64,000 nucleotides of DNA from Georgenia thermotolerans. Lineage in GTDB: Bacteria > Actinomycetota > Actinomycetes > Actinomycetales > Actinomycetaceae. Below, piece after piece: positions 9,701-18,758 of this stretch (position 1 is its first letter; every line of letters begins with the position of its first letter). The notes beneath the pieces are model-generated. The model searched no databases and was not told the origin of the DNA. It saw only the letters and a program-made list of their open reading frames with translations. The DNA lies in NCBI RefSeq assembly GCF_009193185.1, contig NZ_VUKF01000007.1:62001-126000 (forward strand), read 5' to 3'. The translations under genes and the position numbers were made by a program.

Positions 9701-11119
9701 ATGGTCCGGTCCCCGATTGCCCGTGTGCGCAGCTTCATCCGACGGTTCGGTGAGCTCGAGCGGGAGGTGGCGGCGGTCCGTGGGTCGGTCGGCGACCTCC
9801 ACCACGCCGTCAGTGAGGTGCGGGGCAGCGTCGAGGGCCTGATCCAGCAGCACAGTGCCGCTCTCGAGGCCCGCTTGGACGCCGGTATCCGGCGGGTGAA
9901 CGATTCCGCCAACTACGCCGCCCGCCGGGCGCCGCTGACCCGCCGCAGGATCCGCGTGCTCTTCCTCGTCCACCACATCGAGGCATGGGACAGCTCCGAC
10001 GCGCTCGTGCGCGCGCTGCGCGAGGAGGCGGACTTCGAGGTCGTCGTCGCATCGATCCCACGCCGGTTCAGGGGCATGGCTGAGCTGGGCCAGGAGGAGG
10101 CGGTGCACGCGGGGCTGGAGGAGCGTGGCGTCGCCCACATCCGGATCACCCTCGCCGACGACCGGGACCGGCTCAGCCTCGTGCGCGCCGTCGACCCCGA
10201 CATCATCTTCCGGCAGTCGCAGTGGGACGCCGACGTCCCGGAGGCCTTCTCCACCGAGAACCTCCGGTTCGCGCGGCTGTGCCTGGTGCCGTACGAGACG
10301 ATCAACATCGTCCAGAACATGCCGATGGACGGGGTGACCAACTCCGCCGTCGACACCGAGTTCCATCGCGCGGCCTGGATGGTGTTCTGCGCGAGCGAGC
10401 TCAACCGCCAGGTGGCCGAGCGTGACGGCATGCGCGGGGGCGCGCAGTTCGTCGTCACCGGACATCCCAAGGCCGATCACCTGCGATCGGTCGAGCCGAG
10501 GTGGCCGATCGTGCACGAGGGCCGGCGGCCCCGTGCCCGAGTGGTGTGGTCGGCCCACCACACCATCCTCGACGACTGGACGAACTTCGGGGTGTTCCAC
10601 CTCGTCGCGGACGACATGCTCGAGTGGGCGAGGAGCGCACCCGACGTCGACTTCGTGTTCATGCAGCACCCGGCGCTGCCGCCGGTGCTCAATGATCCCG
10701 CGTCGCCGCTGACCCCCGACCAGGCGGCCGAGTTCCGGGCGGCGTGGGACGCCCTGCCGAACACTGCGGTTCTCGCCGGGGGCGACTACGGGCCCGTGCT
10801 CGCGGCATCGGACCTCATGATCGTCGACGGCCTGAGCATGCTCGTGGAGTACCAGTTCATGGGCAAGCCCCTGATCCACATCGAGCGCCCGGGGCACCGG
10901 CCGTTCAACGAGATCGGAGAGATCGTCATGCGGGGCGCGCACACGGTCCCGGGCGTGGCCTCCGCCCGGCGCCTGGCCGAGGACTTCTTCGACGGTGCGC
11001 CCGATCCGCTCGAGCAGGTGCAGCGGGAGACCATCACCCGCCTCTTCGGGGACGAGCCCAGCGTGTCCCGCATCGTTGCCGCGCTCCGGGATGCGCTCGT
11101 CTCAGAACTGGCACGCTAG
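9701..11119 (+). CDS. TagB/TagF-like (CDP-glycerol glycerophosphotransferase superfamily) transferase
   Basis: A 472-residue cytosolic GT-B type protein. Residues about 15-60 form a coiled coil with regular heptads (LEREVAAVRGSVGDLHH). The N-terminal nucleotide fold begins at RIRVLFLVHHIEAW. The C-terminal part has QHPALPPVL, then AASDLMIVDGLSMLVEY and GKPLIHIERPGHRPF, the layout of the CDP-glycerol glycerophosphotransferase family, in which this region binds the activated donor. Whether it transfers polyol phosphate or a sugar cannot be told from sequence. I start at ATG 9701; the long upstream extension of this frame is a shadow of ugd. No clear ribosome site is visible. Confidence 0.72.
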   Translation: MVRSPIARVRSFIRRFGELEREVAAVRGSVGDLHHAVSEVRGSVEGLIQQHSAALEARLDAGIRRVNDSANYAARRAPLTRRRIRVLFLVHHIEAWDSSDALVRALREEADFEVVVASIPRRFRGMAELGQEEAVHAGLEERGVAHIRITLADDRDRLSLVRAVDPDIIFRQSQWDADVPEAFSTENLRFARLCLVPYETINIVQNMPMDGVTNSAVDTEFHRAAWMVFCASELNRQVAERDGMRGGAQFVVTGHPKADHLRSVEPRWPIVHEGRRPRARVVWSAHHTILDDWTNFGVFHLVADDMLEWARSAPDVDFVFMQHPALPPVLNDPASPLTPDQAAEFRAAWDALPNTAVLAGGDYGPVLAASDLMIVDGLSMLVEYQFMGKPLIHIERPGHRPFNEIGEIVMRGAHTVPGVASARRLAEDFFDGAPDPLEQVQRETITRLFGDEPSVSRIVAALRDALVSELAR

Positions 11120-11236
11120 CCGCCGTCGGCGATCGCACAGCAGGCGCACACTTCCGTCCCCACGCGATCCGGATACACTCGGACGGAAATCTGAGCCGAC
11201 ATCTGCGTTCTCGCGCTCCCGAAGGAAGACATTGTT

Positions 11237-12985
11237 GTGATATTCCGTCCCGCAACTCGGCGAGCGGCACTGGCGGCCTGGGACGTGCTGTGCTGGCTGG
11301 TCGCCGCCGTTCTCGCGACCGGCGCCCGTTACGACTTTGCGATCAGCGAGGTGCAGTGGACCTCGGTGCTGACCTTCGTCGGGGTGACGGCGGCGCTCCA
11401 GGTGGTCGTCGGGTACGCGTCGAAGATGTATCGCGGCCGCTACCGCGTGGGGACGTTCGATGAGGCGCTGGGACTCGCGCTCCTCGCCGTCTGTGTGGCG
11501 CTCGTGTCCTACGTGGCCTTCGTCGTGGTCCTGCATACCGACCTGCCCCGCGGCGTTGCCCTGCTCGCGCCGCCGATCGCGCTCATGTCCATGGCCAGCG
11601 GTCGCTGGGTCTATCGGCTACTGCGGGCGCGGGGTCTGGGGGAGCGTCAACCGGCCACCCGCAACGTTGTCATCTACGGAGCAGGCGACGCCGGGTACCA
11701 GTTGCTCCGCCTCATGCTCACCGACCGGGCCTCGCAGTACCGGATCGTGGGCCTCATCGATGACAACCCGGGCAAGCGCAACCTCCGACTCATGGGTGTC
11801 CCGGTGATCGGGAACAAGGAGAGCCTCCCGGAGGCAGCCATCGCGGCGGATGCGGATACGGTCATCCTCGCCATCGCGTCAGCGACCGGTGAGTTCATTG
11901 GGGAGGTGCAGGATCTCGTCGAGGGGGCCGGCCTGGAGTTCCTCGTGTTGCCCCCGCTCAACGAGATGTTTGGGCGCAAGTTCCGCCTGGGAGACGTCCG
12001 TAAGGCGGACATCGCTGACGTTCTCGGACGCAGGCAGGTCGAGACGGACCTCGGCGCCATCGCCGACTACCTTGCCGGCCGGCGCGTGCTCATCACCGGC
12101 GCGGGCGGTTCGATCGGTTCCGAGCTGGCGCGTCAGGTGTACAAATTCGGCCCCGCGGAACTCGTCCTGCTCGACCGTGACGAGTCAGAGCTGCACGCGG
12201 TACAGCTCTCGATCTACGGCAAGGGCCTGCTCGACACGCGCGACATGGTCCTGGCCGACATCCGCGACGCCGACGCGCTCCGCGCCGTGTTTGAGGAGCA
12301 CCGACCGGAGATCGTCTTCCATGCCGCCGCCCTCAAGCACCTGCCGATGCTTGAGCAGTATCCGCAGGAGGGCTGGAAGACCAACGTTCTCGGCACGCTC
12401 AACGTACTCAGCCTCGCCGCCGATCACGGCGTGCGCAGGTTCGTCAACATCTCCACCGACAAGGCAGCCGACCCGACGAGCGTGCTGGGGCAGACGAAGA
12501 GGCTCGCAGAGCAGCTGACAGCGTGGATGGCCGAACGGGTCGAGGGCAGCTACATGTCCGTCCGCTTCGGCAACGTTCTCGGCTCGCGCGGATCGATGCT
12601 CCACACGTTCAACGCGCAGATCGAGGCCGGAGGACCGGTCACTGTGACCCATCCCGAAGTCACCCGGTACTTCATGACCATCCCGGAGGCGTGCGAGCTC
12701 GTCATCCAGGCAGGGGCCATCGGCGGCCCCGGGGAGGTCCTGGTCCTCGACATGGGGACACCGGTCAAGATTCTCGACGTCGCCAAGCGCCTGATCGCCC
12801 GCTCCGGGAAGGAGATCGACATCGTGTTCACCGGGCTAAGGCCCGGCGAGAAGATGCACGAGGATCTCTTCGGCGGGTCCGAGCAAGGTGTGAAGACCGC
12901 CCACCCGCTCATCTCGCACGTCTCAGTGCCTCCCATCGAACCTGCGGCCCTGGAGGCTTACCGCGCCGAAGGAGCCATGCTGTGA
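11237..12985 (+). CDS. pglF: Membrane UDP-GlcNAc 4,6-dehydratase (PglF/WbpM/CapD type)
   Basis: A 582-residue long-form nucleotide-sugar dehydratase. Four N-terminal membrane helices (residues about 10-115) are followed by a CoA-binding-like Rossmann fold (NVVIYGAGDAGYQLL) and the SDR domain from about residue 285 (VLITGAGGSIGSELA). STDKAADPTSVLGQTKR holds the catalytic region; the position normally Met in WbpM/PglF (NVMGATK) is Leu here. The enzyme makes UDP-4-keto-6-deoxy-GlcNAc, the substrate of the next gene. It is first of four tightly coupled genes, with start GTG 11237 and its stop overlapping the next start. Confidence 0.87.
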   Translation: MIFRPATRRAALAAWDVLCWLVAAVLATGARYDFAISEVQWTSVLTFVGVTAALQVVVGYASKMYRGRYRVGTFDEALGLALLAVCVALVSYVAFVVVLHTDLPRGVALLAPPIALMSMASGRWVYRLLRARGLGERQPATRNVVIYGAGDAGYQLLRLMLTDRASQYRIVGLIDDNPGKRNLRLMGVPVIGNKESLPEAAIAADADTVILAIASATGEFIGEVQDLVEGAGLEFLVLPPLNEMFGRKFRLGDVRKADIADVLGRRQVETDLGAIADYLAGRRVLITGAGGSIGSELARQVYKFGPAELVLLDRDESELHAVQLSIYGKGLLDTRDMVLADIRDADALRAVFEEHRPEIVFHAAALKHLPMLEQYPQEGWKTNVLGTLNVLSLAADHGVRRFVNISTDKAADPTSVLGQTKRLAEQLTAWMAERVEGSYMSVRFGNVLGSRGSMLHTFNAQIEAGGPVTVTHPEVTRYFMTIPEACELVIQAGAIGGPGEVLVLDMGTPVKILDVAKRLIARSGKEIDIVFTGLRPGEKMHEDLFGGSEQGVKTAHPLISHVSVPPIEPAALEAYRAEGAML

Positions 12986-14133
12986 ACGACCGCATCTACC
13001 TCTCCGCCCCGGACATCACCGAGGCGGAGGAGGACGGGATCCTTGCGGCCTTCCGGTCGGGCTGGATCGCGCCCCTCGGGCCGGAGGTTGACGCCTTCGA
13101 GCGCGAGATCGCCGAGTTCACCGGTCGTGAGCACGCCGTGGCGCTCTCCTCCGGCACTGCCGCGCTCCACCTCGCCCTGCTGGGCGTGGGGGCAAGGCAG
13201 GGCACCGTGGTGCTCACTTCGACTATGACCTTCGCGGCCACCGCCAACGCCATCACCTACACGGGCGCGACCCCAGTGTTCGTCGACTGCGACGAAAGCG
13301 GCAACATGGATCCGGCGCTGCTAGGGGCGGCCCTCGAGGACCAGCTCGCCGGAGGCGCGACCGTCGCCGCCATCCTCCCAGTTGACCTGCTCGGCAAGGT
13401 GGCGGACTACGGCCGCATCTCCGAGCTCGCGCGCGAGTACGACATCCCGTTGCTCTCGGACGCCGCCGAGTCGCTCGGTGCGGTGAAGGAAGGCCGCCCG
13501 GCAGGCAGCTTTGGCGTGGCCGCTGCCATCTCGTTCAACGGCAACAAGATCATGACCACCTCCGGCGGCGGCATGCTGCTGACTGACGACGAAGCGTTCG
13601 CCGCGCGAGCCCGGTATCTCGCGACGCAGGCGCGCCAGCCGGTGGTGCATTACGAGCACGAGGACATCGGCTACAACTACAGGCTCTCGAACCTCCTCGC
13701 GGGCCTCGGGCGGGTCCAGCTCAGGCGTCTGCCGGGGATGCTCGAGCGCCGTCGGCGCCGGCGTCAGGAGTACCGAGCACTCTTCGCAGGGCTCGATGGG
13801 ACCGAGATCTTCGGCGGCCCGGACGGAGCCGACGGCGGCGCGGATCACGACAACTTCTGGCTGACCTCGGTGCTCGTGGACGAGACAGCGGCAGGCTGGT
13901 CGGCAGCGGGGCTGCAGCACCACCTGGCACGCCTCAACATCGAAGCTCGTCCGCTCTGGAAGCCGATGCACGTGCAGCCGGTGTTCTCGTCCCTGCGCAG
14001 TTACGTCAACGGCACCAGCGAGCGCCTGTTCGCGCGCGGCATCTCGCTCCCGAGCGGCTCCGTGCTCACCGATGACGACTTCGCGCGCATCGCCGCGGCC
14101 ATCACCGACTTCGTCGAGAGCCGGAGGTCATGA
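12982..14133 (+). CDS. pglE: PLP aminotransferase, PglE-like (DegT/DnrJ/EryC1)
   Basis: A 383-residue DegT-family aminotransferase that should aminate C4 of the keto sugar made by the upstream dehydratase, giving UDP-4-amino-4,6-dideoxy-GlcNAc. ALSSGTAALHLAL binds the cofactor phosphate, LSDAAESLGA carries the Asp that contacts the pyridine nitrogen, and Lys189 in FNGNKIMTTSGGG is the Schiff-base lysine. Start GTG 12982 overlaps the previous stop by four bases, and the last four bases overlap the next ATG, so translation is coupled. Confidence 0.85.
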   Translation: MNDRIYLSAPDITEAEEDGILAAFRSGWIAPLGPEVDAFEREIAEFTGREHAVALSSGTAALHLALLGVGARQGTVVLTSTMTFAATANAITYTGATPVFVDCDESGNMDPALLGAALEDQLAGGATVAAILPVDLLGKVADYGRISELAREYDIPLLSDAAESLGAVKEGRPAGSFGVAAAISFNGNKIMTTSGGGMLLTDDEAFAARARYLATQARQPVVHYEHEDIGYNYRLSNLLAGLGRVQLRRLPGMLERRRRRRQEYRALFAGLDGTEIFGGPDGADGGADHDNFWLTSVLVDETAAGWSAAGLQHHLARLNIEARPLWKPMHVQPVFSSLRSYVNGTSERLFARGISLPSGSVLTDDDFARIAAAITDFVESRRS

Positions 14134-14765
14134 GAGCGCGCCGCCGCCCCTACGACTTCGTCAAGCGCGGGGGCGACCTCGTCGTCGCCGGTCTCGGCCT
14201 CGCCCTGACGGCGCCGATGCAGGCGGCGGTGGCCGTCGCCGTGGCTCGCAACCTCGGCCGCCCGGTGCTCTTCCGCCAGGAACGTTCGGGCCGGAACGGC
14301 GAGCCCTTCCGACTGGTGAAGTTCCGGACGATGCGAGACGTGAACCCCGCGGCGGGAATGGTCTCCGACGCGGAGCGAATGACGCCCTTCGGTGCGAAGC
14401 TCCGTGCCACGAGCCTCGACGAGCTGCCCAGCCTGTGGAATGTGCTCAGAGGCGACATGAGCCTGGTCGGGCCCCGCCCGCTCCTGCCGCAGTACCTGCC
14501 GCTGTACACCTCGGAGCAGGCGCGGCGGCACGAGGTGCGACCGGGAGTCACGGGGTATGCCCAGGTCTCGGGGCGCAACGCACTCTCCTGGGAAGAACGG
14601 TTCGCGCTGGACGTGGAGTACGTGGAGAGGCGGTCCTTCCTCTTGGATCTCCGGATCCTCGTGGCGACGATCCGCACGGTCGTGCGACGGGAGGGCATCG
14701 CGGCGGAGGGACACGTCACCATGGCGCCCTTCATCGGATCGCCCCGCCCGGAGGTCGGGCGATGA
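14130..14765 (+). CDS. pglC: Initiating phosphosugar transferase, PglC-like (bacterial sugar transferase)
   Basis: A 211-residue monotopic phosphoglycosyl transferase. The N-terminal re-entrant helix (KRGGDLVVAGLGLALTAP) is followed by RQERSGRNGEPFRLVKFRTM, the catalytic Asp-Glu pair in ATSLDELPSLWNV, and SLVGPRPLLPQYLPLY. It attaches phospho-sugar to undecaprenyl phosphate and starts repeat-unit assembly. Its length and its position between PglE- and PglD-like genes point to the short PglC class that uses UDP-di-N-acetylbacillosamine. ATGA overlaps join it to both neighbours. Confidence 0.87.
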   Translation: MRARRRPYDFVKRGGDLVVAGLGLALTAPMQAAVAVAVARNLGRPVLFRQERSGRNGEPFRLVKFRTMRDVNPAAGMVSDAERMTPFGAKLRATSLDELPSLWNVLRGDMSLVGPRPLLPQYLPLYTSEQARRHEVRPGVTGYAQVSGRNALSWEERFALDVEYVERRSFLLDLRILVATIRTVVRREGIAAEGHVTMAPFIGSPRPEVGR

Positions 14766-15409
14766 GCGCCACACCACTCGTCATCGTGGGGATGGGTGGC
14801 CTCGGGCGTGAGGTTATCGACGTCGTCGAGGCGATCAACGCCGCCGAGCGCGACGAACGGTACGAACTGCTCGGCATGCTTGACGACGCGCCGCGCCCGG
14901 AGAACCTTGACCTTCTCGCCGACCGGCGCGTGGCCTATCTGGGCACGTGCGCCGACTGGCTCCGGCGGGCGAAGGATGCGGTCTACGTCGTCGGGATCGC
15001 CGATGCCGGTGTGCGGCGAGCGATCGATCAGGAATTCTCCGCGGCCGGCTTCCAGGCCACTACGCTCGTCCACCCGGCCGCCACGCTCGGTTCTCCCGTG
15101 ACGGCGGGGCCGGGCAGCATCGTGTGCGCGGGTGCCCGTCTGACGACCAACATCAGCCTCGGACGTCACGTCCACGTCCACGTCAACGCGACGGTCGGTC
15201 ACGACTCAGTGCTGGCGGACTACGCCTCGGCCTACCCGCTCAGCGCCATCTCCGGAAGCTGCCGTATCGGTCCCCGCGCCACCGTCGGAGCGCACGCGGT
15301 CGTCCTCCAGGGGCTGCAGGTGGGGGCGGGGGCATTTGTCGGTGCGGGCGCAGTGGTAACTCGCGATGTGCCGCGGTTCACCACGGTCGTAGGAGTTCCG
15401 GCTAAATGA
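14762..15409 (+). CDS. pglD: Sugar N-acetyltransferase, PglD-like
   Basis: A 215-residue acetyltransferase with an N-terminal Rossmann-like UDP-sugar domain (PLVIVGMGGLGREVIDV) and a left-handed beta-helix of hexapeptide repeats from about residue 100, ending GAGAVVTRDVPRFTTVVGVPAK. His147 in NATVGHDS is at the catalytic position of PglD. It would acetylate the 4-amino group, giving UDP-di-N-acetylbacillosamine for PglC. This is the last gene of the high-GC block; the next gene begins 51 bp later in markedly less GC-rich sequence. Confidence 0.85.
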   Translation: MSATPLVIVGMGGLGREVIDVVEAINAAERDERYELLGMLDDAPRPENLDLLADRRVAYLGTCADWLRRAKDAVYVVGIADAGVRRAIDQEFSAAGFQATTLVHPAATLGSPVTAGPGSIVCAGARLTTNISLGRHVHVHVNATVGHDSVLADYASAYPLSAISGSCRIGPRATVGAHAVVLQGLQVGAGAFVGAGAVVTRDVPRFTTVVGVPAK

Positions 15410-15460
15410 GCTCGAACTCAAACATTAGTTTCGGACGATACGAGGAATGAGAAAACGCCT

Positions 15461-16774
15461 GTGGACCTGAGAGAGTATCTCGCCGTCTTTCGGAAGAATG
15501 CCCTTCTGGGGCTAATCGTATTCACCGTCGCGTTTGCCCTTATGGTCTTTTTTGTTGCCTCGCGTCCGCCGCAATACACGGCGTCGGCGCGAGTTCTCTT
15601 CACACTCGAGTCGAGTGCCACCGGAGAGATCGACGTTGCTGACCTCTCCGCCTATCTAGAGCAGCAGGTTGATGTTTTCGCGGAAATCGCGACATCTCCG
15701 GGTGTCTTGCAGCCGGTCTTAGACCAAGTCGAGCCTGAGGCTACTCTGGACGATTTCTCGGATAAGATCGATACCCGGGCATCGGTCAGCGGATCGGTAC
15801 TCGTAATCTCGGCGAGTGATATTAGTCCGGCGCGGGCGACCGCGATGGCGAACGGAGTCGCGGAGCAACTCGCTGCTGTTGCTTCCGGTGTGCCATCCCT
15901 CGCTGGAGAAGCGTTCCAACTAAACGCTGAAATTCTGGCGCCAGCTGTGGTGCCGGCCGCTAACGGGGCAAAGGTGGGGTCGCGTGACCTGGCCTTTGCC
16001 GCGATCTTGGCGATTCTAGCGGGCGCAGGCGCGACAGTGGTCAAAGAACTTCTGGACGGCCGCGTCCTTGCGCGCCGGGACATCGAGTCGATCGCTGATG
16101 TACCAGTGGTTGGGGATTTTGCGCGAGTCGGGAACATCCCGATCAGTTCTGCAAATGGTCGCGAGGATGCTTCGCTGCAGATTGCAGCGAAGCAGATGCG
16201 GGAAAACTTCTTGCATCGCTTCGAGGAGCGGAAGTCGGTCATGGTGACATCGTCCGTGCCTTCGGAGGGTGCGGGCGACGTGGTGGCGCAGTTGGCAGAG
16301 ACCCTTGCAGACTCCGGGCTGCGGCTGCTGGTGGTGGACGCCCGACGGCCGACGCAGGGATCTGGCGAGCGTGCGGGCTCCGCAGGACTTGCCGACGTGC
16401 TTGAGGGTAACGTCTCGCTCGGCTCTGCAGTGTCTCCTGGCGAGGTGAGCGGAATCTCGCTTCTTGTCCGAGTGACTGATGGGCAGTTGGCAAGCGAACC
16501 TTCGTGGCGAAGGATGCCCGAACTTTTGGCCCACGCGGAATTCGATTACGACTTTGTCCTAGTCGTCGCAGATCCCCTAGCAACCTCTGTCGATGCTGTT
16601 GCGCTCGGACGGATTACTGCGGGCACGATCTTGGTCGTAGGCTCCGGGATCGCGCGCCTGAGGGATGTGCGAGGCGCCATGGCGACTCTGGCGGATGCGG
16701 GGATCAGCATCCAGGGAATTGTGTTGAACAAGTACAACACCGGACTGGTCAAAAATTTGCAGCCGGCCCGGTAA
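15461..16774 (+). CDS. Wzz / BY-kinase-like chain-length protein with degenerate P-loop
   Basis: A 437-residue protein with Wzz topology: a membrane helix near 15-33, an extracytoplasmic segment, and a second helix near 170-190. The cytosolic domain from about residue 250 aligns with the ATPase of bacterial tyrosine kinases (VMVTSSVPSEGAGDVVA, LLVVDARRP, DFVLVVADPLA). The Walker A lysine and following Ser/Thr are absent (EGAGDVV instead of an EGKST-type loop), Walker B lacks the usual DTPP, and there is no C-terminal tyrosine cluster. It probably sets chain length without kinase activity. Start is GTG 15461. Codon use is more AT-rich than that of the preceding genes. Confidence 0.78.
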   Translation: MDLREYLAVFRKNALLGLIVFTVAFALMVFFVASRPPQYTASARVLFTLESSATGEIDVADLSAYLEQQVDVFAEIATSPGVLQPVLDQVEPEATLDDFSDKIDTRASVSGSVLVISASDISPARATAMANGVAEQLAAVASGVPSLAGEAFQLNAEILAPAVVPAANGAKVGSRDLAFAAILAILAGAGATVVKELLDGRVLARRDIESIADVPVVGDFARVGNIPISSANGREDASLQIAAKQMRENFLHRFEERKSVMVTSSVPSEGAGDVVAQLAETLADSGLRLLVVDARRPTQGSGERAGSAGLADVLEGNVSLGSAVSPGEVSGISLLVRVTDGQLASEPSWRRMPELLAHAEFDYDFVLVVADPLATSVDAVALGRITAGTILVVGSGIARLRDVRGAMATLADAGISIQGIVLNKYNTGLVKNLQPAR

Positions 16775-16852
16775 AGGCATGTTCGGACGAATTCCGTCGC
16801 GATGATGTCGAGCGTTGTTTCAGTAAGTCGTGAGAGTTTTGAAGGAGACTTC

Positions 16853-18151
16853 ATGCAGATCGCAGTTGTTGGACTTGGGAAAATCGGGCTTCCGCTAGCG
16901 GTGCAGTTTGCCGCTTCGGGTAACAATGTCATTGGAGTGGATGTTCAGCCAAAAACCGTCCACCTCGTGAATGCAGGAGTTGAGCCCTTCCCCGGCGAGG
17001 CGCAGCTCGGGGAGAAGTTGGCCGAGCTGGTTCCGACGGGGCGTCTGCGTGCGACGACGGACTACGCCGAGGCGATACCAAATGCCGACGCAGTGGTTGT
17101 TGTGGTGCCCCTTTTCGTCGACGATGTGACGTGGAACCCAGACTTCGGCTGGATGGATGCGGCAACGCGCTCGTTGGCCGAAAACCTCACGCCCGGAACG
17201 CTGATCTCCTACGAGACGACCCTTCCGGTGGGGACGACCCGCAACAGGTGGAAGCCGCTGATCGAGGAGATCTCTGGACTGAAGGAGGGCACCGACTTCC
17301 ACTTGGTGTTTTCGCCAGAGCGCGTGCTTACCGGTCGGGTATTTGGTGACCTTCGCCGCTATCCGAAGTTGGTCGGCGGATTGTCTGAATCGGGCGTCGC
17401 CGAGGCGGTGAGGTTTTACGAGGCTGTCCTCACGTTCGACGAACGCGATGACCTGCCGCGCCCAAACGGTGTCTGGAACATGGGGGGCGCAGAGGCGGCC
17501 GAGATGGCCAAACTCGCTGAGACGACGTACAGGGACGTTAATATCGGTCTGGCCAACCAATTCGCGCTATTCGCAGACAAGGTTGGTATCGACGTCTATA
17601 AGGTGATTGAGGCATGTAATTCTCAGCCGTACTCACACATTCACCGGCCGGGCATCGCGGTTGGTGGGCACTGCATCCCGGTTTACCCGCGCCTCTATCT
17701 GTCCACCGACCCGGACGCCTCAATCGTCCGCACCGCGCGGAATTCGAACGCCGCAATGCCTGAGTATGTAGTCGATCGTGTCGCTGAAGTGCTCGGTGAT
17801 CTGGCTGGCGTGCGGACCGTGGTGCTCGGCGCCTCGTATCGCGGCCGCGTGAAGGAGACGGCCTTCTCAGGGGTCTTCGCCACTGTGGAGGCGCTGCTTG
17901 CTCGTGGCGCAACAGTGGCGGTGCACGATCCCATGTACGCCGATGAAGAGCTTGCGGCCTTCGGCTGGAATCCGTATCACCTGGGCGACGAGGTGGACCT
18001 CGCCATCGTTCAGGCGGACCACCCAGAGTACGCCGAACTAACGCCTAGCCACCTGCCAGGCATCCGCCTTCTGTTCGACGGGCGGCGCATCACCGATCCG
18101 ATCCGATGGGTCGGGACGCCTCGGCTCACAATCGGAGGCGGCGATGAGTGA
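16853..18151 (+). CDS. wbpA: UDP-N-acetyl-hexosamine 6-dehydrogenase (WbpA/WecC family)
   Basis: A 432-residue nucleotide-sugar dehydrogenase that oxidises C6 of a UDP-N-acetylhexosamine. It has the Rossmann start MQIAVVGLGKIGLPLAVQF, the segment FSPERVLTGRV, catalytic Cys274 in GGHCIPVYP, and a C-terminal domain. Sequence alone does not separate UDP-GlcNAc (WbpA) from UDP-ManNAc (WecC) specificity; the following WbpD-, WbpE- and WbpB-like genes favour WbpA. The start is ATG 16853, set by GAAGGAGA 6 nt upstream, not the in-frame ATG at 16802. A short dyad lies at 16784-16796. Confidence 0.87.
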   Translation: MQIAVVGLGKIGLPLAVQFAASGNNVIGVDVQPKTVHLVNAGVEPFPGEAQLGEKLAELVPTGRLRATTDYAEAIPNADAVVVVVPLFVDDVTWNPDFGWMDAATRSLAENLTPGTLISYETTLPVGTTRNRWKPLIEEISGLKEGTDFHLVFSPERVLTGRVFGDLRRYPKLVGGLSESGVAEAVRFYEAVLTFDERDDLPRPNGVWNMGGAEAAEMAKLAETTYRDVNIGLANQFALFADKVGIDVYKVIEACNSQPYSHIHRPGIAVGGHCIPVYPRLYLSTDPDASIVRTARNSNAAMPEYVVDRVAEVLGDLAGVRTVVLGASYRGRVKETAFSGVFATVEALLARGATVAVHDPMYADEELAAFGWNPYHLGDEVDLAIVQADHPEYAELTPSHLPGIRLLFDGRRITDPIRWVGTPRLTIGGGDE

Positions 18152-18758
18152 GGCTCCCGCGAACGTACGGATTCAGGCATCCGCTGATGTCGCCACCGAT
18201 GCGCAGATCGGCGACGGTTCCTCGGTGTGGCACCTGGCCCAGATCCGCGAGGGTGCGGAACTCGGGGAGAGGTGTGTCGTCGGGCGCGGAGCGTACGTCG
18301 GTCCCGGCGTGCGAATGGGCAGGAACTGCAAGGTGCAGAACTACGCGTTGGTCTACGAACCGGCGCGTCTAGACGACGGGGTGTTCATCGGACCGGCGGC
18401 AGTGTTGACGAACGACACCTTTCCGCGGGCGGTGAACCCGGATGGGTCAATCAAGGCAGCGCACGACTGGACACCAGTGGGGGTAACGGTCGGTGAGGGC
18501 GCGTCCATCGGTGCGCGGGCGGTATGTGTGGCGCCAGTCGCAGTGGGACCTTGGGCGACCGTTGCCGCCGGTGCGGTAGTGACGCGGGACGTTCCCGCGC
18601 ACGCCCTAGTGGCCGGAGTGCCAGCTCGCCGGATCGGCTGGGTGGGGCACGCGGGGCTCCGGCTGGTTTCCGCAGGCGGCACCGCATGGCGGTGCCCGGA
18701 AACCAGTCAATTGTACGAAGAGTTCGAAGACACGATCAGGAAGGTCGAGATCCAGTGA
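18144..18758 (+). CDS. wbpD: UDP-3-amino-GlcNAcA N-acetyltransferase, WbpD-like
   Basis: A 204-residue left-handed beta-helix acetyltransferase with hexapeptide repeats from residue 10 to about 165 (VWHLAQIREGAELGERC, NCKVQNYALVYEPARLDDG, AVVTRDVPAHALVAGVPARR). In the Wbp pathway this enzyme acetylates the 3-amino group to give UDP-2,3-diacetamido-2,3-dideoxyglucuronate. A 30-residue tail containing CPETSQLYEEF follows the helix. It overlaps the dehydrogenase gene by 8 bp and its stop overlaps the next GTG start. Confidence 0.85.
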   Translation: MSEAPANVRIQASADVATDAQIGDGSSVWHLAQIREGAELGERCVVGRGAYVGPGVRMGRNCKVQNYALVYEPARLDDGVFIGPAAVLTNDTFPRAVNPDGSIKAAHDWTPVGVTVGEGASIGARAVCVAPVAVGPWATVAAGAVVTRDVPAHALVAGVPARRIGWVGHAGLRLVSAGGTAWRCPETSQLYEEFEDTIRKVEIQ

